Of a DNA stretch of 58,076 nt, positions 9,532 through 18,533 are shown piece by piece. Numbering within the stretch: position 1 is the stretch's first letter; every line of letters begins with the position of its first letter. Made by a program: the position numbers and the translations under genes. The notes under the pieces were generated by a model. The model was not told the DNA's origin. It worked only from the letters and a program-made list of their open reading frames with translations, and did no database searches. This stretch comes from Acidimicrobiales bacterium (GTDB taxonomy: Bacteria > Actinomycetota > Acidimicrobiia > Acidimicrobiales > UBA8190): positions 1-58,076 of the forward strand of contig JARLGQ010000077.1 of assembly GCA_031292675.1 (NCBI GenBank). The letters are read 5' to 3'.

Positions 9532-9890
9532 CGTCAGTCGTCAGGGGGTCGGGGGGGGTCGGGCGCGGCCCGGACATCCTGGCCGAACAACCTGAAGGTG
9601 GTCAAGGGGGCTCCTGGGCAGGTCGGTCGCCATCCGCGGGCTCTCTGGGAACCGGAAACGGCGGCTTGTGATCTCCCGCTCAGGCTTTCGCCCCGGTTTG
9701 CATGGCTCGCGATGAGGCGTGGTGTGAGAGCGACTCCGAATTGTTCGATCTGCCGGAGACGCACCGAACACGAACGGCGGCGGGCCGAGCGGGTGGGGCG
9801 CCATGAAGGCCCGCCAGTCACGTGACACCCAAGCTGCACGTCGGCCGCCACCGTCTCGGTTCCTCCAACGAGGCTCGAGCACCCTGCGCC

Positions 9891-11693
9891 TCACCGATGT
9901 GTACAGCTCCCAGATGTGACGCGGACAGTCACAGAGCTCTTGGTGGGCGCATTCGCCACCTCGAGCAGAGCGCTGCCCGGCCTGGAGACAACCGAGCCCC
10001 CGGCAACCCGGGCGCAGTACCCGCTGAGGTAGTGGACCTGTGTAGGGACGAAGATCACGGTTGGGGCGCGCACGACATGATCAGGGACGTAGACGAGGCG
10101 AAAGGCTCCGCTCGTCGGGTCGAACGAAATAGACACGGGTCGTCCGGCGATCGCTTCCGGGTAGGTGCGGGCCAAAGCGCCAGCCGTCGGCCGGAGTTGC
10201 CCCTCAGAAGTCACCAATCCCTCTGCGGCACTCCCGGTGGGGTCGCCGTAGTACTTCCACGACCAGTAGGTCCAGCCCACCAAAGCCCGGTCCGCCTCAG
10301 CGGTGAGCTGGTCGAGAAGGGCCGGACTCGAAGTGGCGCCGAATTCGCTCACAAACCACGCCGGCCCTCGTGGCTGCGCTGGCGACGCGAGATCGGTTCG
10401 GTCCTCCGATCGGGTATTCAGGGAGTGTCCTTCTTGCGTCGCGCAGGCTTTGACATTCGTCGGGTTGCCCGTCTTTCCGCTGCGCTGGGTGCAGTAGACG
10501 TGCACGTTGAACACAAGGTCCGGGAGGTTCATGGCCCCCACGAAATTCGTAGACCCACGCCTACCGAAGATGTCCGGTTCGTAGAAGATCAGATGGAGCG
10601 GGTCGGCAGAGAGGATCTGGGGGATCACTCCGCGCGAGGGGTCGTTCCTGGGGCACGTGACAGCCGGTGCACCGTGCCCGGGGACACCGAGGTGGGCGGT
10701 GCCTGTGTAGAAGCACTCCAGTTGCCCATCGAACTGCTCGTCGCCGGAGCTGACGAGAGACGTCGAGAACGGCTCGTTGAACGGGTCATAACCGACGATC
10801 CATGGATTGCCGCGGAAATAGCCGGCGACAGCGGCCCAGACGCGGTCGTACTCGCCTTGGAGGTCTCCGACCACGTCGTTGGTCCAGAAGTGCCGATAGG
10901 CGGCCCCGGCAGCGGCAGTGCCGTAATTCTGCGACCATCGTCCGGGGGCCTCGGTATTGAGGAGCCCGTCGGTGCATACCGCCCAATTCGGCGCTCCTTC
11001 TCCGTCGAACCTCTCGTTGTAGACGTCCTGATGCATGTCGAGCAATGTGTAGATGTGGAACCGACCCAGGAGCGCCACCGTCTGGGCAAGCTTGCCGAGA
11101 TAGCCGTCGAGTGCTCCCTGGTTGAACTGGCCCGGGTCGTGTGGAGTGCCCGGCGTGCAGATCGCAGGATCGTTCAGGGGAGCGGTCCCGGGTTCGAGGC
11201 CCTTCCACGTCATCCCCAGCCTCACGACATTGAACCCGAGCCGAGCCATAAGGGACGCGTCGGCGTTGGTGAAGTCCCAAGGTTTGCCCGCTGCCGGATA
11301 GAGCTCGAAGGGGGGGAGCTTGTACACCGCGTTGACACCGTGGAGCACCACCACCCGGCCCTGCGAGTCGTGAAGAAAGGGCCCGCCCACCGAGCTGAGA
11401 GGGCCCCGGACCGCAGGAGACCCCGCCACCGTCGGCGGGCGGGAGATAGGTGACGCGAGACTCGGCAGTCTCGCCGGGACGGTGCCCACACAGCCGCCGA
11501 GGGCGGCCACCACGGTGAGGAAGGCCGCGACACGTGCAATAAGGGTGGCGCTGAGAGAAGCGGCGTGAGTGACGCCCCTCCGCGGCGCGCATCGGGGTTC
11601 GCCGGTCGTCCCGACGTCCTCCTCCGTCGTAAGCGGGCGACGCTGCCCGCACGTTTCCCACCAACCGATGCGTGACCATTTCACAGCCAGCAC
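9891..11693 (-). CDS. Secreted glycoside hydrolase family 5 (endoglycoceramidase-like)
   Basis: LHDSQGRVVVLHGVNAVYK...LLDMHQDVYNERFDGEGAPNW...GYDPFNEPF...FVSEFGATSSP: both GH5 catalytic Glu motifs present. Confidence 0.75.
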   Translation of the reverse strand: MLAVKWSRIGWWETCGQRRPLTTEEDVGTTGEPRCAPRRGVTHAASLSATLIARVAAFLTVVAALGGCVGTVPARLPSLASPISRPPTVAGSPAVRGPLSSVGGPFLHDSQGRVVVLHGVNAVYKLPPFELYPAAGKPWDFTNADASLMARLGFNVVRLGMTWKGLEPGTAPLNDPAICTPGTPHDPGQFNQGALDGYLGKLAQTVALLGRFHIYTLLDMHQDVYNERFDGEGAPNWAVCTDGLLNTEAPGRWSQNYGTAAAGAAYRHFWTNDVVGDLQGEYDRVWAAVAGYFRGNPWIVGYDPFNEPFSTSLVSSGDEQFDGQLECFYTGTAHLGVPGHGAPAVTCPRNDPSRGVIPQILSADPLHLIFYEPDIFGRRGSTNFVGAMNLPDLVFNVHVYCTQRSGKTGNPTNVKACATQEGHSLNTRSEDRTDLASPAQPRGPAWFVSEFGATSSPALLDQLTAEADRALVGWTYWSWKYYGDPTGSAAEGLVTSEGQLRPTAGALARTYPEAIAGRPVSISFDPTSGAFRLVYVPDHVVRAPTVIFVPTQVHYLSGYCARVAGGSVVSRPGSALLEVANAPTKSSVTVRVTSGSCTHR

Positions 11694-11742
11694 TCAGCCA
11701 CCACCAATGGCGGCCACAGACGGAGAGCTGAGAGTGGTGGCG

Positions 11743-11931
11743 ATGACCGAGCACACTGTCACCACGAGGCTACGAACCAGGGGCACCACAATGGCCCTGC
11801 TCGCGCTCCTGATGGGCGGGACCGCCGGCATGTTCGGGGTGGCCTCCCACTTGTCGAACGAGATCGTGCATGCCCAGGGACCTTCAGCGGTACCCGCTGC
11901 GCCCGGCACCGAGCGTCCCGGCGGCGCCTGA
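11743..11931 (+). CDS. Small single-TM protein upstream of the ferric-reductase-like gene
   Basis: MTEHTVTTRLRTRGTTMALLALLMGGTAGMFGVASHLSNEIVHAQ...; short, start uncertain. Confidence 0.35.
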   Translation: MTEHTVTTRLRTRGTTMALLALLMGGTAGMFGVASHLSNEIVHAQGPSAVPAAPGTERPGGA

Positions 11932-12067
11932 ACCCTCGCCGTCAACTGTTTCGTCCGCGAACCCGAGGTCCCCACCCCACACCGGCATGGCGTATGCGGA
12001 GGAACCTATCAGGGGGCTCACAGGTTGCGTACAGACCACTCTTAGCGTGGCCCGCGATGGTTGACCG

Positions 12068-13471
12068 ATGTCGCCCGCCAAGCAGATGACCCCGGGCAGA
12101 GGCGCGGTCCTCTCCGCGACGTCGCCGCGTACTGCCCCGCTGGCCCGGCCCGGCCATACGCCGCAACCTTGGGTCGCCGACATGTGTGCCGCACTCGCCG
12201 GGCTCGGCTTCGGCGCGACGCTCGCTGTGGTGATCGGCGGGGAAACTCGGGGCGCGTTGGCGGCCCCTGGAGGCTGGCTGATCGCCGGAGGTCGACTGGC
12301 AGGGTTCGCGGGCGCATATCTGATGTTGGTCATGGTCGTCCTCATCGCGCGTCTGCCTTGGCTCGAGCGGGCGGTCGGTCAAGTTCGGCTCGTCCGTTGG
12401 CACCGCCGAATCGGACCATGGCCACTGGGGCTCATCGCTGCGCACGTCGTCCTCATCACCCTCGGTTACGCCCAGCTATCGAAGGACGGAGTGCTGCACC
12501 AACTTTGGGTCTTTCTCAGCTCCTACCCCGACGTTCTCGCCGCCTCGGTCGGTTTTGGTCTCCTCGTTCTTGCGGGGGTCACCTCCATCAGAATCGCCCG
12601 TCGTCGCCTGAAGTACGAGACATGGTGGATCGTTCACCTGTACATGTACCTCGCACTGGCACTGGCCTTCGCCCATCAGATCGTGACAGGCGGCTCTTTC
12701 GTGGGCCATCCACTCACCCGAGCCATCTGGATCGCAGCCTGGATATCGACGGCAGGGATGGTCATCGCGTTCCGGGTTCTCCAGCCGATCGGGCGGAATC
12801 TCAGGCACCGGCTGCGAGTCGCCACCGTCCGGGAAGAGGCGCCGGGAGTGTTCTCGATCATCTGCTCCGGTCGACGCCTTGATCGCCTTGCCGTCTCGGG
12901 CGGCCAATTCTTCCAGTGGCGCTTCCTCACCAAAGGGCTCTGGTGGCATGCCCATCCTTACTCCCTGTCGGCGCTCCCGCATCCCCCTTACCTACGCGTG
13001 ACCGTCAAGGCCGTAGGCGATCAGAGCGCCGCCGTTGCTCACCTCAAACCGGGAACGCGCGTCGCCATCGAGGGGCCATACGGAGCCTTCACCCACCACG
13101 CGCGTACGTCTGATCGCGTCGTATTGATCGGTGCGGGTGTCGGCATTACCCCGCTGCGCGCCCTCCTGGAGGACCTGCCGGTTCCGATCGAGGTCACGGT
13201 GGTCGTCCGGGCATCGACACCCGAAGAGATTGTCCACCGTGACGAGATGGCTGCCCTTGTGGAAGAGCGCGGCGGTCGGTTCCACGAGATCAGCGGCTCA
13301 CGTCACAAGGTCCGCTTCGACGCTCGCACCCTCGGACGGTTGGTGCCGGACCTGGCCGATTGCGACGTGTACGTCTGTGGACCTGACGGCTTCAGCAAGG
13401 GCGTCGCCGCCGCGGCGTTGCGACTTGGTGTGCATCGGGACCAGATCCACGAAGAAGCGTTCGCGTTCTAG
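12068..13471 (+). CDS. Ferric-reductase-like transmembrane protein with FAD/NAD(P)H-binding reductase domain
   Basis: LIAAHVVLITLGYAQLS...WWIVHLYMYLALALAFAHQIVTG (heme His); GGQFFQWRF..HPYSLSALP; VVLIGAGVGITPLRALLEDL; VYVCGPDGFSKG. Confidence 0.85.
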   Translation: MSPAKQMTPGRGAVLSATSPRTAPLARPGHTPQPWVADMCAALAGLGFGATLAVVIGGETRGALAAPGGWLIAGGRLAGFAGAYLMLVMVVLIARLPWLERAVGQVRLVRWHRRIGPWPLGLIAAHVVLITLGYAQLSKDGVLHQLWVFLSSYPDVLAASVGFGLLVLAGVTSIRIARRRLKYETWWIVHLYMYLALALAFAHQIVTGGSFVGHPLTRAIWIAAWISTAGMVIAFRVLQPIGRNLRHRLRVATVREEAPGVFSIICSGRRLDRLAVSGGQFFQWRFLTKGLWWHAHPYSLSALPHPPYLRVTVKAVGDQSAAVAHLKPGTRVAIEGPYGAFTHHARTSDRVVLIGAGVGITPLRALLEDLPVPIEVTVVVRASTPEEIVHRDEMAALVEERGGRFHEISGSRHKVRFDARTLGRLVPDLADCDVYVCGPDGFSKGVAAAALRLGVHRDQIHEEAFAF

Positions 13472-13511
13472 ATGGCTCAGACCCAGCGGCCAGAAGCATG
13501 AAGGAAGCGAA

Positions 13512-14024
13512 ATGAGACGGGCGCCGATCGTCATCGCGGCCACCGCGGCGGGGCTCGTCGGGGTGCTGAGCTTTCACACTAAGTCCGCCAGCCTCACCCT
13601 CGGTGGCACACTCAACCCATCCGCGAATCGGAGCTCCCCGACCACGTCCGTGGCTGCCGGACCACCTCCGCGTCAGGGCTCCACGGGCTCGAGTCCGCCC
13701 ACAACGAGCACGTCCGGGTCATCCACCGGACGTTCGTCGACCACGCGCAGCACCACCGGCACACAGGTGAACTACGACTACGGCGTCCTTGCGGTTTCGG
13801 TCACGGCTGAGGGGAAAAAGATCACCAAGGTGGGGATCGCCTCGCTCAACGACGGCGGGAACTTCCGCTCCCAATCCATCGACCAGCAGTCCATTCCAGT
13901 TCTCGAGCAGCAGGCCCTGCAAGCACAGAGCGCCAACATTCAAGGCGTTTCGGGGGCGAGCTATACAAGCGCCGGGTTCCAGCAGTCGCTCCAGGCAGCA
14001 TTGAACAGACTCGGCCTCCAATGA
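13512..14024 (+). CDS. Exported FMN-binding (FMN_bind) domain protein
   Basis: MRRAPIVIAATAAGLVGVLSFH...YGVLAVSVTAEGKKITKVGIASL...GVSGASYTSAGFQQSLQAAL; stop overlaps apbE-like start. Confidence 0.8.
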   Translation: MRRAPIVIAATAAGLVGVLSFHTKSASLTLGGTLNPSANRSSPTTSVAAGPPPRQGSTGSSPPTTSTSGSSTGRSSTTRSTTGTQVNYDYGVLAVSVTAEGKKITKVGIASLNDGGNFRSQSIDQQSIPVLEQQALQAQSANIQGVSGASYTSAGFQQSLQAALNRLGLQ

Positions 14025-14854
14025 CGACTTCCCCGCACGCACCAGAGAAGCCAACGGCACGACCGTTCGCGATTCATCATGTCGAACGCGTCATGGGCAC
14101 CGTCGTCACAATGGACGTTTACACCCAGGACGGGACTTCCAGTTCGGAGGTCTCTATGTGCCTCGCTCGAGCGCGGGCCATCCTCCATCGCGCCGACGGG
14201 GTGTTCAGCACGTGGAAGCCCAACAGCCCTATCAGCCGCCTTCGTCGGGGCGACATCACTTGTGAGATGGCTCCGCAGGCGGTAACCGATGTCCTGAAGT
14301 CGTGTCGGACGGCACGTGAGATCAGCGGCGGATGGTTCGACCCGTGGGCGATGCCAGGAGGCGTCGACCCGACGGGATACGTGAAAGGCTGGGCCGCGCA
14401 GAAGGCACTCGCTGCACTGGTCTCGAGCGAGATCTCAGGCGCCATGGTGAACGCGGCAGGCGACATCGCAAGCCACGGCGGCCCGACGTCTACCGAGCAT
14501 TTCCGGATCGGGGTCGTCGACCCATTGTCCCCGAGCCGGCTGGCCTGCGTCGTCGAGCTCGCAGGAGCAATCGCCACATCGGGAACCTACGAGCGCGGCG
14601 CCCACCTAATCGATCCAAGGTCCAAACGACCCGGTGCCCGCCTCGCGTCAGCGAGCGTCACCGGGCCGGATCTCGGCCTCGCCGACGCCCTCGCTACGGC
14701 GCTGGTCGTGGCGGGCGAGAGCGGTCTGGAATGGGTCGAGCCTCTCGAAGGCTACGAAGCGCTCGTCTTTGGCTTCGACGGCTCCTCGCGTCGGACCGAT
14801 GCCTTCCCGATCGTCCTCCAAGGGCCGACGGGGTTCAAACTCAAGACCCGGTAG
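14021..14854 (+). CDS. apbE: FAD:protein FMN transferase
   Basis: RVMGTVVTMDVYTQ; FSTWKPNSPISRLRRGD; NAAGDIASHG; ATSGTYERGAHLIDPRSKRP; ADALATALVVAGESGLEW; 4-bp overlap with FMN_bind gene. Confidence 0.85.
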   Translation: MTTSPHAPEKPTARPFAIHHVERVMGTVVTMDVYTQDGTSSSEVSMCLARARAILHRADGVFSTWKPNSPISRLRRGDITCEMAPQAVTDVLKSCRTAREISGGWFDPWAMPGGVDPTGYVKGWAAQKALAALVSSEISGAMVNAAGDIASHGGPTSTEHFRIGVVDPLSPSRLACVVELAGAIATSGTYERGAHLIDPRSKRPGARLASASVTGPDLGLADALATALVVAGESGLEWVEPLEGYEALVFGFDGSSRRTDAFPIVLQGPTGFKLKTR

Positions 14855-14932
14855 GCCGTCGAGTCCGGCAACGCCTCAGCAGTCCTGTCATACGGAGTGC
14901 GCCGGCTGAGCCCGGATCCGGTCGTCCGCCTT

Positions 14933-14949
14933 GGGAGGACTGCCCTCCC
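14933..14949. terminator. Possible terminator-like hairpin between convergent apbE-like and histidine kinase genes
   Basis: gggagg-actgc-cctccc; short stem, no T-tract. Confidence 0.25.
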
Positions 14950-15011
14950 GTCAGCAGATGATTTCCCGCTTTCCGCCGTTCCCCACGTGCACCAGTGAAT
15001 GGCTGGACTCC

Positions 15012-16334
15012 TCAGCCGTGGGTCGAGGACGGCTCGCGGCGATGCTCGTCGTCCGAGGGGCGCGAGCCGGTGGGACGGACCTCGGCGCTCGTGTCTCGGA
15101 AGCGCGACCGGTGCCAGATGACCACGAATTGCGCGCCCCCGAGGGTCGATTCGATCACTCGCCATCGCCCGCCCGTCGAACGCACGATCGAGTCGGCGAT
15201 GGCGAGCCCGAGGCCGGTCCCCGAACCGTCGTCAGTTGCCCGGTGAAACCGGTCGAAAAGTCGGGAGCGCTCCTCGGGGGGTATCCCCGGCCCGCTGTCC
15301 TCGATAGCGATGCTGACTCGGTTGACCTGAGACGACACCACGATACGGACGATGCCGCCGTTCCCGGCGTAACGACACGCGTTGTCCACCAGCACGCCGG
15401 CGAGGCGATCGATCCAGTCGGGCGGAGCGGTGACCAGCGGCTCCGAGTCGCCCTGGCGCTCGACGGACACTGTGATGCCCCGCGAATGAGCCACAGCTCC
15501 AAAGCGGTCCGCGCAAGTCTCCGCGACGGCGAAGATGTCGACAAGCTCGTCGCCAGGTGGGGTCGGCTCGGAGTCGAATCGTGCCAACCACAACAGGTCG
15601 TCGATGATCCGACGCAAGCGCTTGCTCTCGCTGTTCACTCGCTGGACCGTCTCACGATAACTGGCAGCGTCGCGAGGAGTGCTAAGGGCGAGGCTTACCT
15701 CCGCCTCGATGACACTCAGTGGCGTGCGCAATTCGTGAGAGGCGTCCGCGGTGAACTCGAGCTGCCTTCGACGAGCTTGTTCAACCGGCTTCGACGCCTT
15801 GAGCCCGATTATGAGAGCTCCCAGGAACATGGCCAGGAGGGCGACCGGCCCGGCGATCGCTTCAGCTGCAACGAGCACCCTCTCCACGTGTCTCGTATCG
15901 GTCAGGCTCTGCCCCGCCACCAACCAGCCTTTGCCGATCGGAGTCGAGACCAACCGGAACGAGATCGACCCCAGCTGCGACGTGACGGGAGCACCGCTCC
16001 GGGACCATGCCGCGCGGGGCAGATGCGGCGCAGCGTCGCTCAGCGCGACGGTATCTCCGGCCGCATTCACACGCCACAGCAATACTGGTGCCGCATCTAC
16101 ATCACGATCGTCGTCGGCCTCCCCCGGGGGTCGAGAGAGCTTTCCGTTGTGAATGAAATCGTGAAGCCGGTCCCGAAGGTGTGAGTCCACCTGCGCGACG
16201 AGTCGATGTGAATCCACAACGTCGAAGACCACACTCACCATCACATAGACCGATGCGATCACCAGTGTGGATACGGCCGCCACGCGAGCGGCATGGGCCA
16301 ATTGCGAGCGGGGATAGCGGTTCTGGATTCTCAT
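15012..16334 (-). CDS. Two-component sensor histidine kinase
   Basis: Two TMs, ASHELRTPLSVIEAEVSLA (H-box), DNACRYAGNGG (N-box), DSGPGIPPEERSRLFDRF, GTGLGLAIA; start 16334 overlaps RR stop (ATGA). Confidence 0.9.
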   Translation of the reverse strand: MRIQNRYPRSQLAHAARVAAVSTLVIASVYVMVSVVFDVVDSHRLVAQVDSHLRDRLHDFIHNGKLSRPPGEADDDRDVDAAPVLLWRVNAAGDTVALSDAAPHLPRAAWSRSGAPVTSQLGSISFRLVSTPIGKGWLVAGQSLTDTRHVERVLVAAEAIAGPVALLAMFLGALIIGLKASKPVEQARRRQLEFTADASHELRTPLSVIEAEVSLALSTPRDAASYRETVQRVNSESKRLRRIIDDLLWLARFDSEPTPPGDELVDIFAVAETCADRFGAVAHSRGITVSVERQGDSEPLVTAPPDWIDRLAGVLVDNACRYAGNGGIVRIVVSSQVNRVSIAIEDSGPGIPPEERSRLFDRFHRATDDGSGTGLGLAIADSIVRSTGGRWRVIESTLGGAQFVVIWHRSRFRDTSAEVRPTGSRPSDDEHRREPSSTHG

Positions 16335-16999
16335 GTCGGTACGATCCGGAAGCCGATGCCCCGCACCGTTTCGATCCGCGTTCGCCCCGACCCGAGCTTG
16401 CTTCGGAGGCGGGCCATGTGGACGTCGATGGTGTTGGATCCCAGCGCATCGGCCTCCTCGTCCCAAACGTGAAGCGCGATGGCCCGCCGCTCCACGACGG
16501 CCGGCGCCCGGCGCATGAGGATTTCGAGAATCGACAGTTCAGTGCCGGTGAGTCCCGGGTTCCTCCCCTCCACATGGACTTCACGGGTCGCAGGGTCGAA
16601 CTCGAGGTCTCCCACGGTCAAGCGCGGCGACTGCAGGGCCGGGGAACGGCGCTGCAGGGCCCTGATGCGGGCGAGCAGCTCCGCAAAGTCGAACGGTTTG
16701 ATGAGGTAGTCGTCGGCCCCAGCGTCCAGTCCCATGACCCGATCGCTCGGGGCGTCTCGAGCCGTCAGCATGAGCACTGGAAGCTGTGACCCATGCCGAC
16801 GAAGCTCGCGCACCACGTCGATGCCCGAGACCGTCGGCATACGCCAGTCCAGAACTGCCACCTCATAGTCATAGGTGCGCAGGAAGCGCAGCGCCCACTC
16901 CCCGTCAGCCACGGCGTCGACCACGTAGCCGTTCTCCCGCAGGCCGCGCTCGAGGACCGAGCGCAGCCCGACGTCATCCTCGGCGACCAGCACCCGCAT
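16331..16999 (-). CDS. OmpR/PhoB-family response regulator
   Basis: MRVLVAEDDVGLRSVLERGLRENGY...VLDWRMP...MLTARD...DYLIKPF; winged-helix C-terminus. Confidence 0.92.
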   Translation of the reverse strand: MRVLVAEDDVGLRSVLERGLRENGYVVDAVADGEWALRFLRTYDYEVAVLDWRMPTVSGIDVVRELRRHGSQLPVLMLTARDAPSDRVMGLDAGADDYLIKPFDFAELLARIRALQRRSPALQSPRLTVGDLEFDPATREVHVEGRNPGLTGTELSILEILMRRAPAVVERRAIALHVWDEEADALGSNTIDVHMARLRSKLGSGRTRIETVRGIGFRIVPT

Positions 17000-17033
17000 A
17001 CCTATCGGTCTACACGATTATGCTTACGTCCAG

Positions 17034-17095
17034 GTGAAGGCCTTCACGATTTCGCAAGAATTGACGTGCATCTGCGTGAACGCGGTGCCTTCACG
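17034..17095. promoter_or_regulatory. Palindromic GTGAAGG/CCTTCAC sites in the divergent response regulator / phosphodiester glycosidase intergenic region
   Basis: Perfect 14-bp palindrome gtgaaggccttcac at 17034-17047; second inverted pair cgtgaa (17075-17080)/ttcacg (17090-17095); gccttcacg repeated at 17040 and 17087. Confidence 0.45.
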
Positions 17096-17119
17096 TCGCC
17101 GTAAGGTCGAAACCCTAAG

Positions 17120-18358
17120 GTGGCGTCGATGGAGCAGACTGCCGTGTCGCCGCGGCCATTGACGCGCGCTCACGCCAAGCCACCGCTTCTCACCCGACAC
17201 GGACGGTGGGTACGTCGGCACAAGATCACGAGCGTGTTCCTCCTCGTAATGATGCTTCTCACCCCGGTGTGGTGGTCACTCGGCTCCGCCCTCACCAACC
17301 CGGGCCTGGGAACGAGTGTGTCGTCGAGATTCGCAGAATGGCTCCGCGGGCACGGAGGCGGATCGCTCGTGACGTGGGCCGAGAACACCTGGTACTCGCA
17401 TCACCCGCCCCCGGTGGGGGGAAAGCCGGCACGAGGCGCGATCCCATCTCCGGGTCCCACGGTGCGACGCACAACGCCCGCACCAGCGGCGTCTGTCCCT
17501 GCGCACCTCCCCCCACCCGCACCCATCTCGCCCATTGCCAGCCCCCCGGTCGCAGGCGAGGGCCAGTGGCACCCCGCCGGCCGACTCGTCCACGGGTTGC
17601 CTGCGGTGTATGAGGCGTACCTGCGACCCGACTCCGTGCACACGAGTGTCGTCGCCGGGGTGGCTTGGATGGATACGAACCTTCTGTCGGCGTCGTTGTA
17701 TTCGGGGAGCACGATCCCCGGTGGAGGGCCATGGGCCAACAGCGCCCCGGTGTCCTCCCAAGCTGCCGGCAAGCTTGTGGCTGCATTCAACGCCGGCTTC
17801 CTCATGCCCAATGCCGAGGGGGGCTATTACACCGAGGGGAAGACCGTTGACAAACTACGCACCGGAGCCGCGTCGTTCGTCATCTACAACAACGGAACGG
17901 CCACGGTCGGGGAATGGGGCCGGGACGTGACGATGACCCCGGACGTCACGGCAGTGAGGCAGAATTTGGACCTGGTCGTCGACGGGGGGCACCCCGTGCC
18001 CGGGCTGGACGCCAACGACACCACCCGGTGGGGCTTCACCCTGCGGAACCAGGTGTATGTCTGGCGCTCCGGTGTTGGCGTCACCGCGAACGGAGCGCTT
18101 GTCTACGTAGGTGGGCCGGATCTGAACATCACCGACCTGGCCGATGTATTGGCGCGGGCGGGGGCAGTACGGGCCATGGAGCTCGACATCAACACCGACT
18201 GGGTCAACTTCTCCACCTATGCCCCGTCCACGCCCAACGGCATCGCCGGCTCGAACAACGGCACCGAACTCCTCACCACCATGACGGGGGGGGCGGGGCG
18301 GTACTTCGAGTCTTATTGGTCGCGGGACTTCTTCACCATGTCAATTCGCTCCTCTTGA
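17120..18358 (+). CDS. Phosphodiester glycosidase (NAGPA-like) family membrane-anchored protein, paralog of 3572-4609
   Basis: TM ITSVFLLVMMLLTPVWWSLG; AFNAGFLMPNAEGGYYTEG; GAVRAMELDINTDWVNFSTY...GRYFESYWSRDFFTM. Confidence 0.75.
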   Translation: MASMEQTAVSPRPLTRAHAKPPLLTRHGRWVRRHKITSVFLLVMMLLTPVWWSLGSALTNPGLGTSVSSRFAEWLRGHGGGSLVTWAENTWYSHHPPPVGGKPARGAIPSPGPTVRRTTPAPAASVPAHLPPPAPISPIASPPVAGEGQWHPAGRLVHGLPAVYEAYLRPDSVHTSVVAGVAWMDTNLLSASLYSGSTIPGGGPWANSAPVSSQAAGKLVAAFNAGFLMPNAEGGYYTEGKTVDKLRTGAASFVIYNNGTATVGEWGRDVTMTPDVTAVRQNLDLVVDGGHPVPGLDANDTTRWGFTLRNQVYVWRSGVGVTANGALVYVGGPDLNITDLADVLARAGAVRAMELDINTDWVNFSTYAPSTPNGIAGSNNGTELLTTMTGGAGRYFESYWSRDFFTMSIRSS

Positions 18359-18533
18359 CGAGTCAGTCGGCCAGGACATCCGCGTTGCACGTCGAATTCC
18401 AAGGTCGATTCGTGACACGATCCGACAGGGAGCTCAAACCCGCGATCGGTCATCGCAAGGGATCTCCCCGACAGCGCCTTGATTGGATTGCCTGCCTCCA
18501 GGCGGCGCGCCTTTCGTCTCATGGTCTCCGGGC

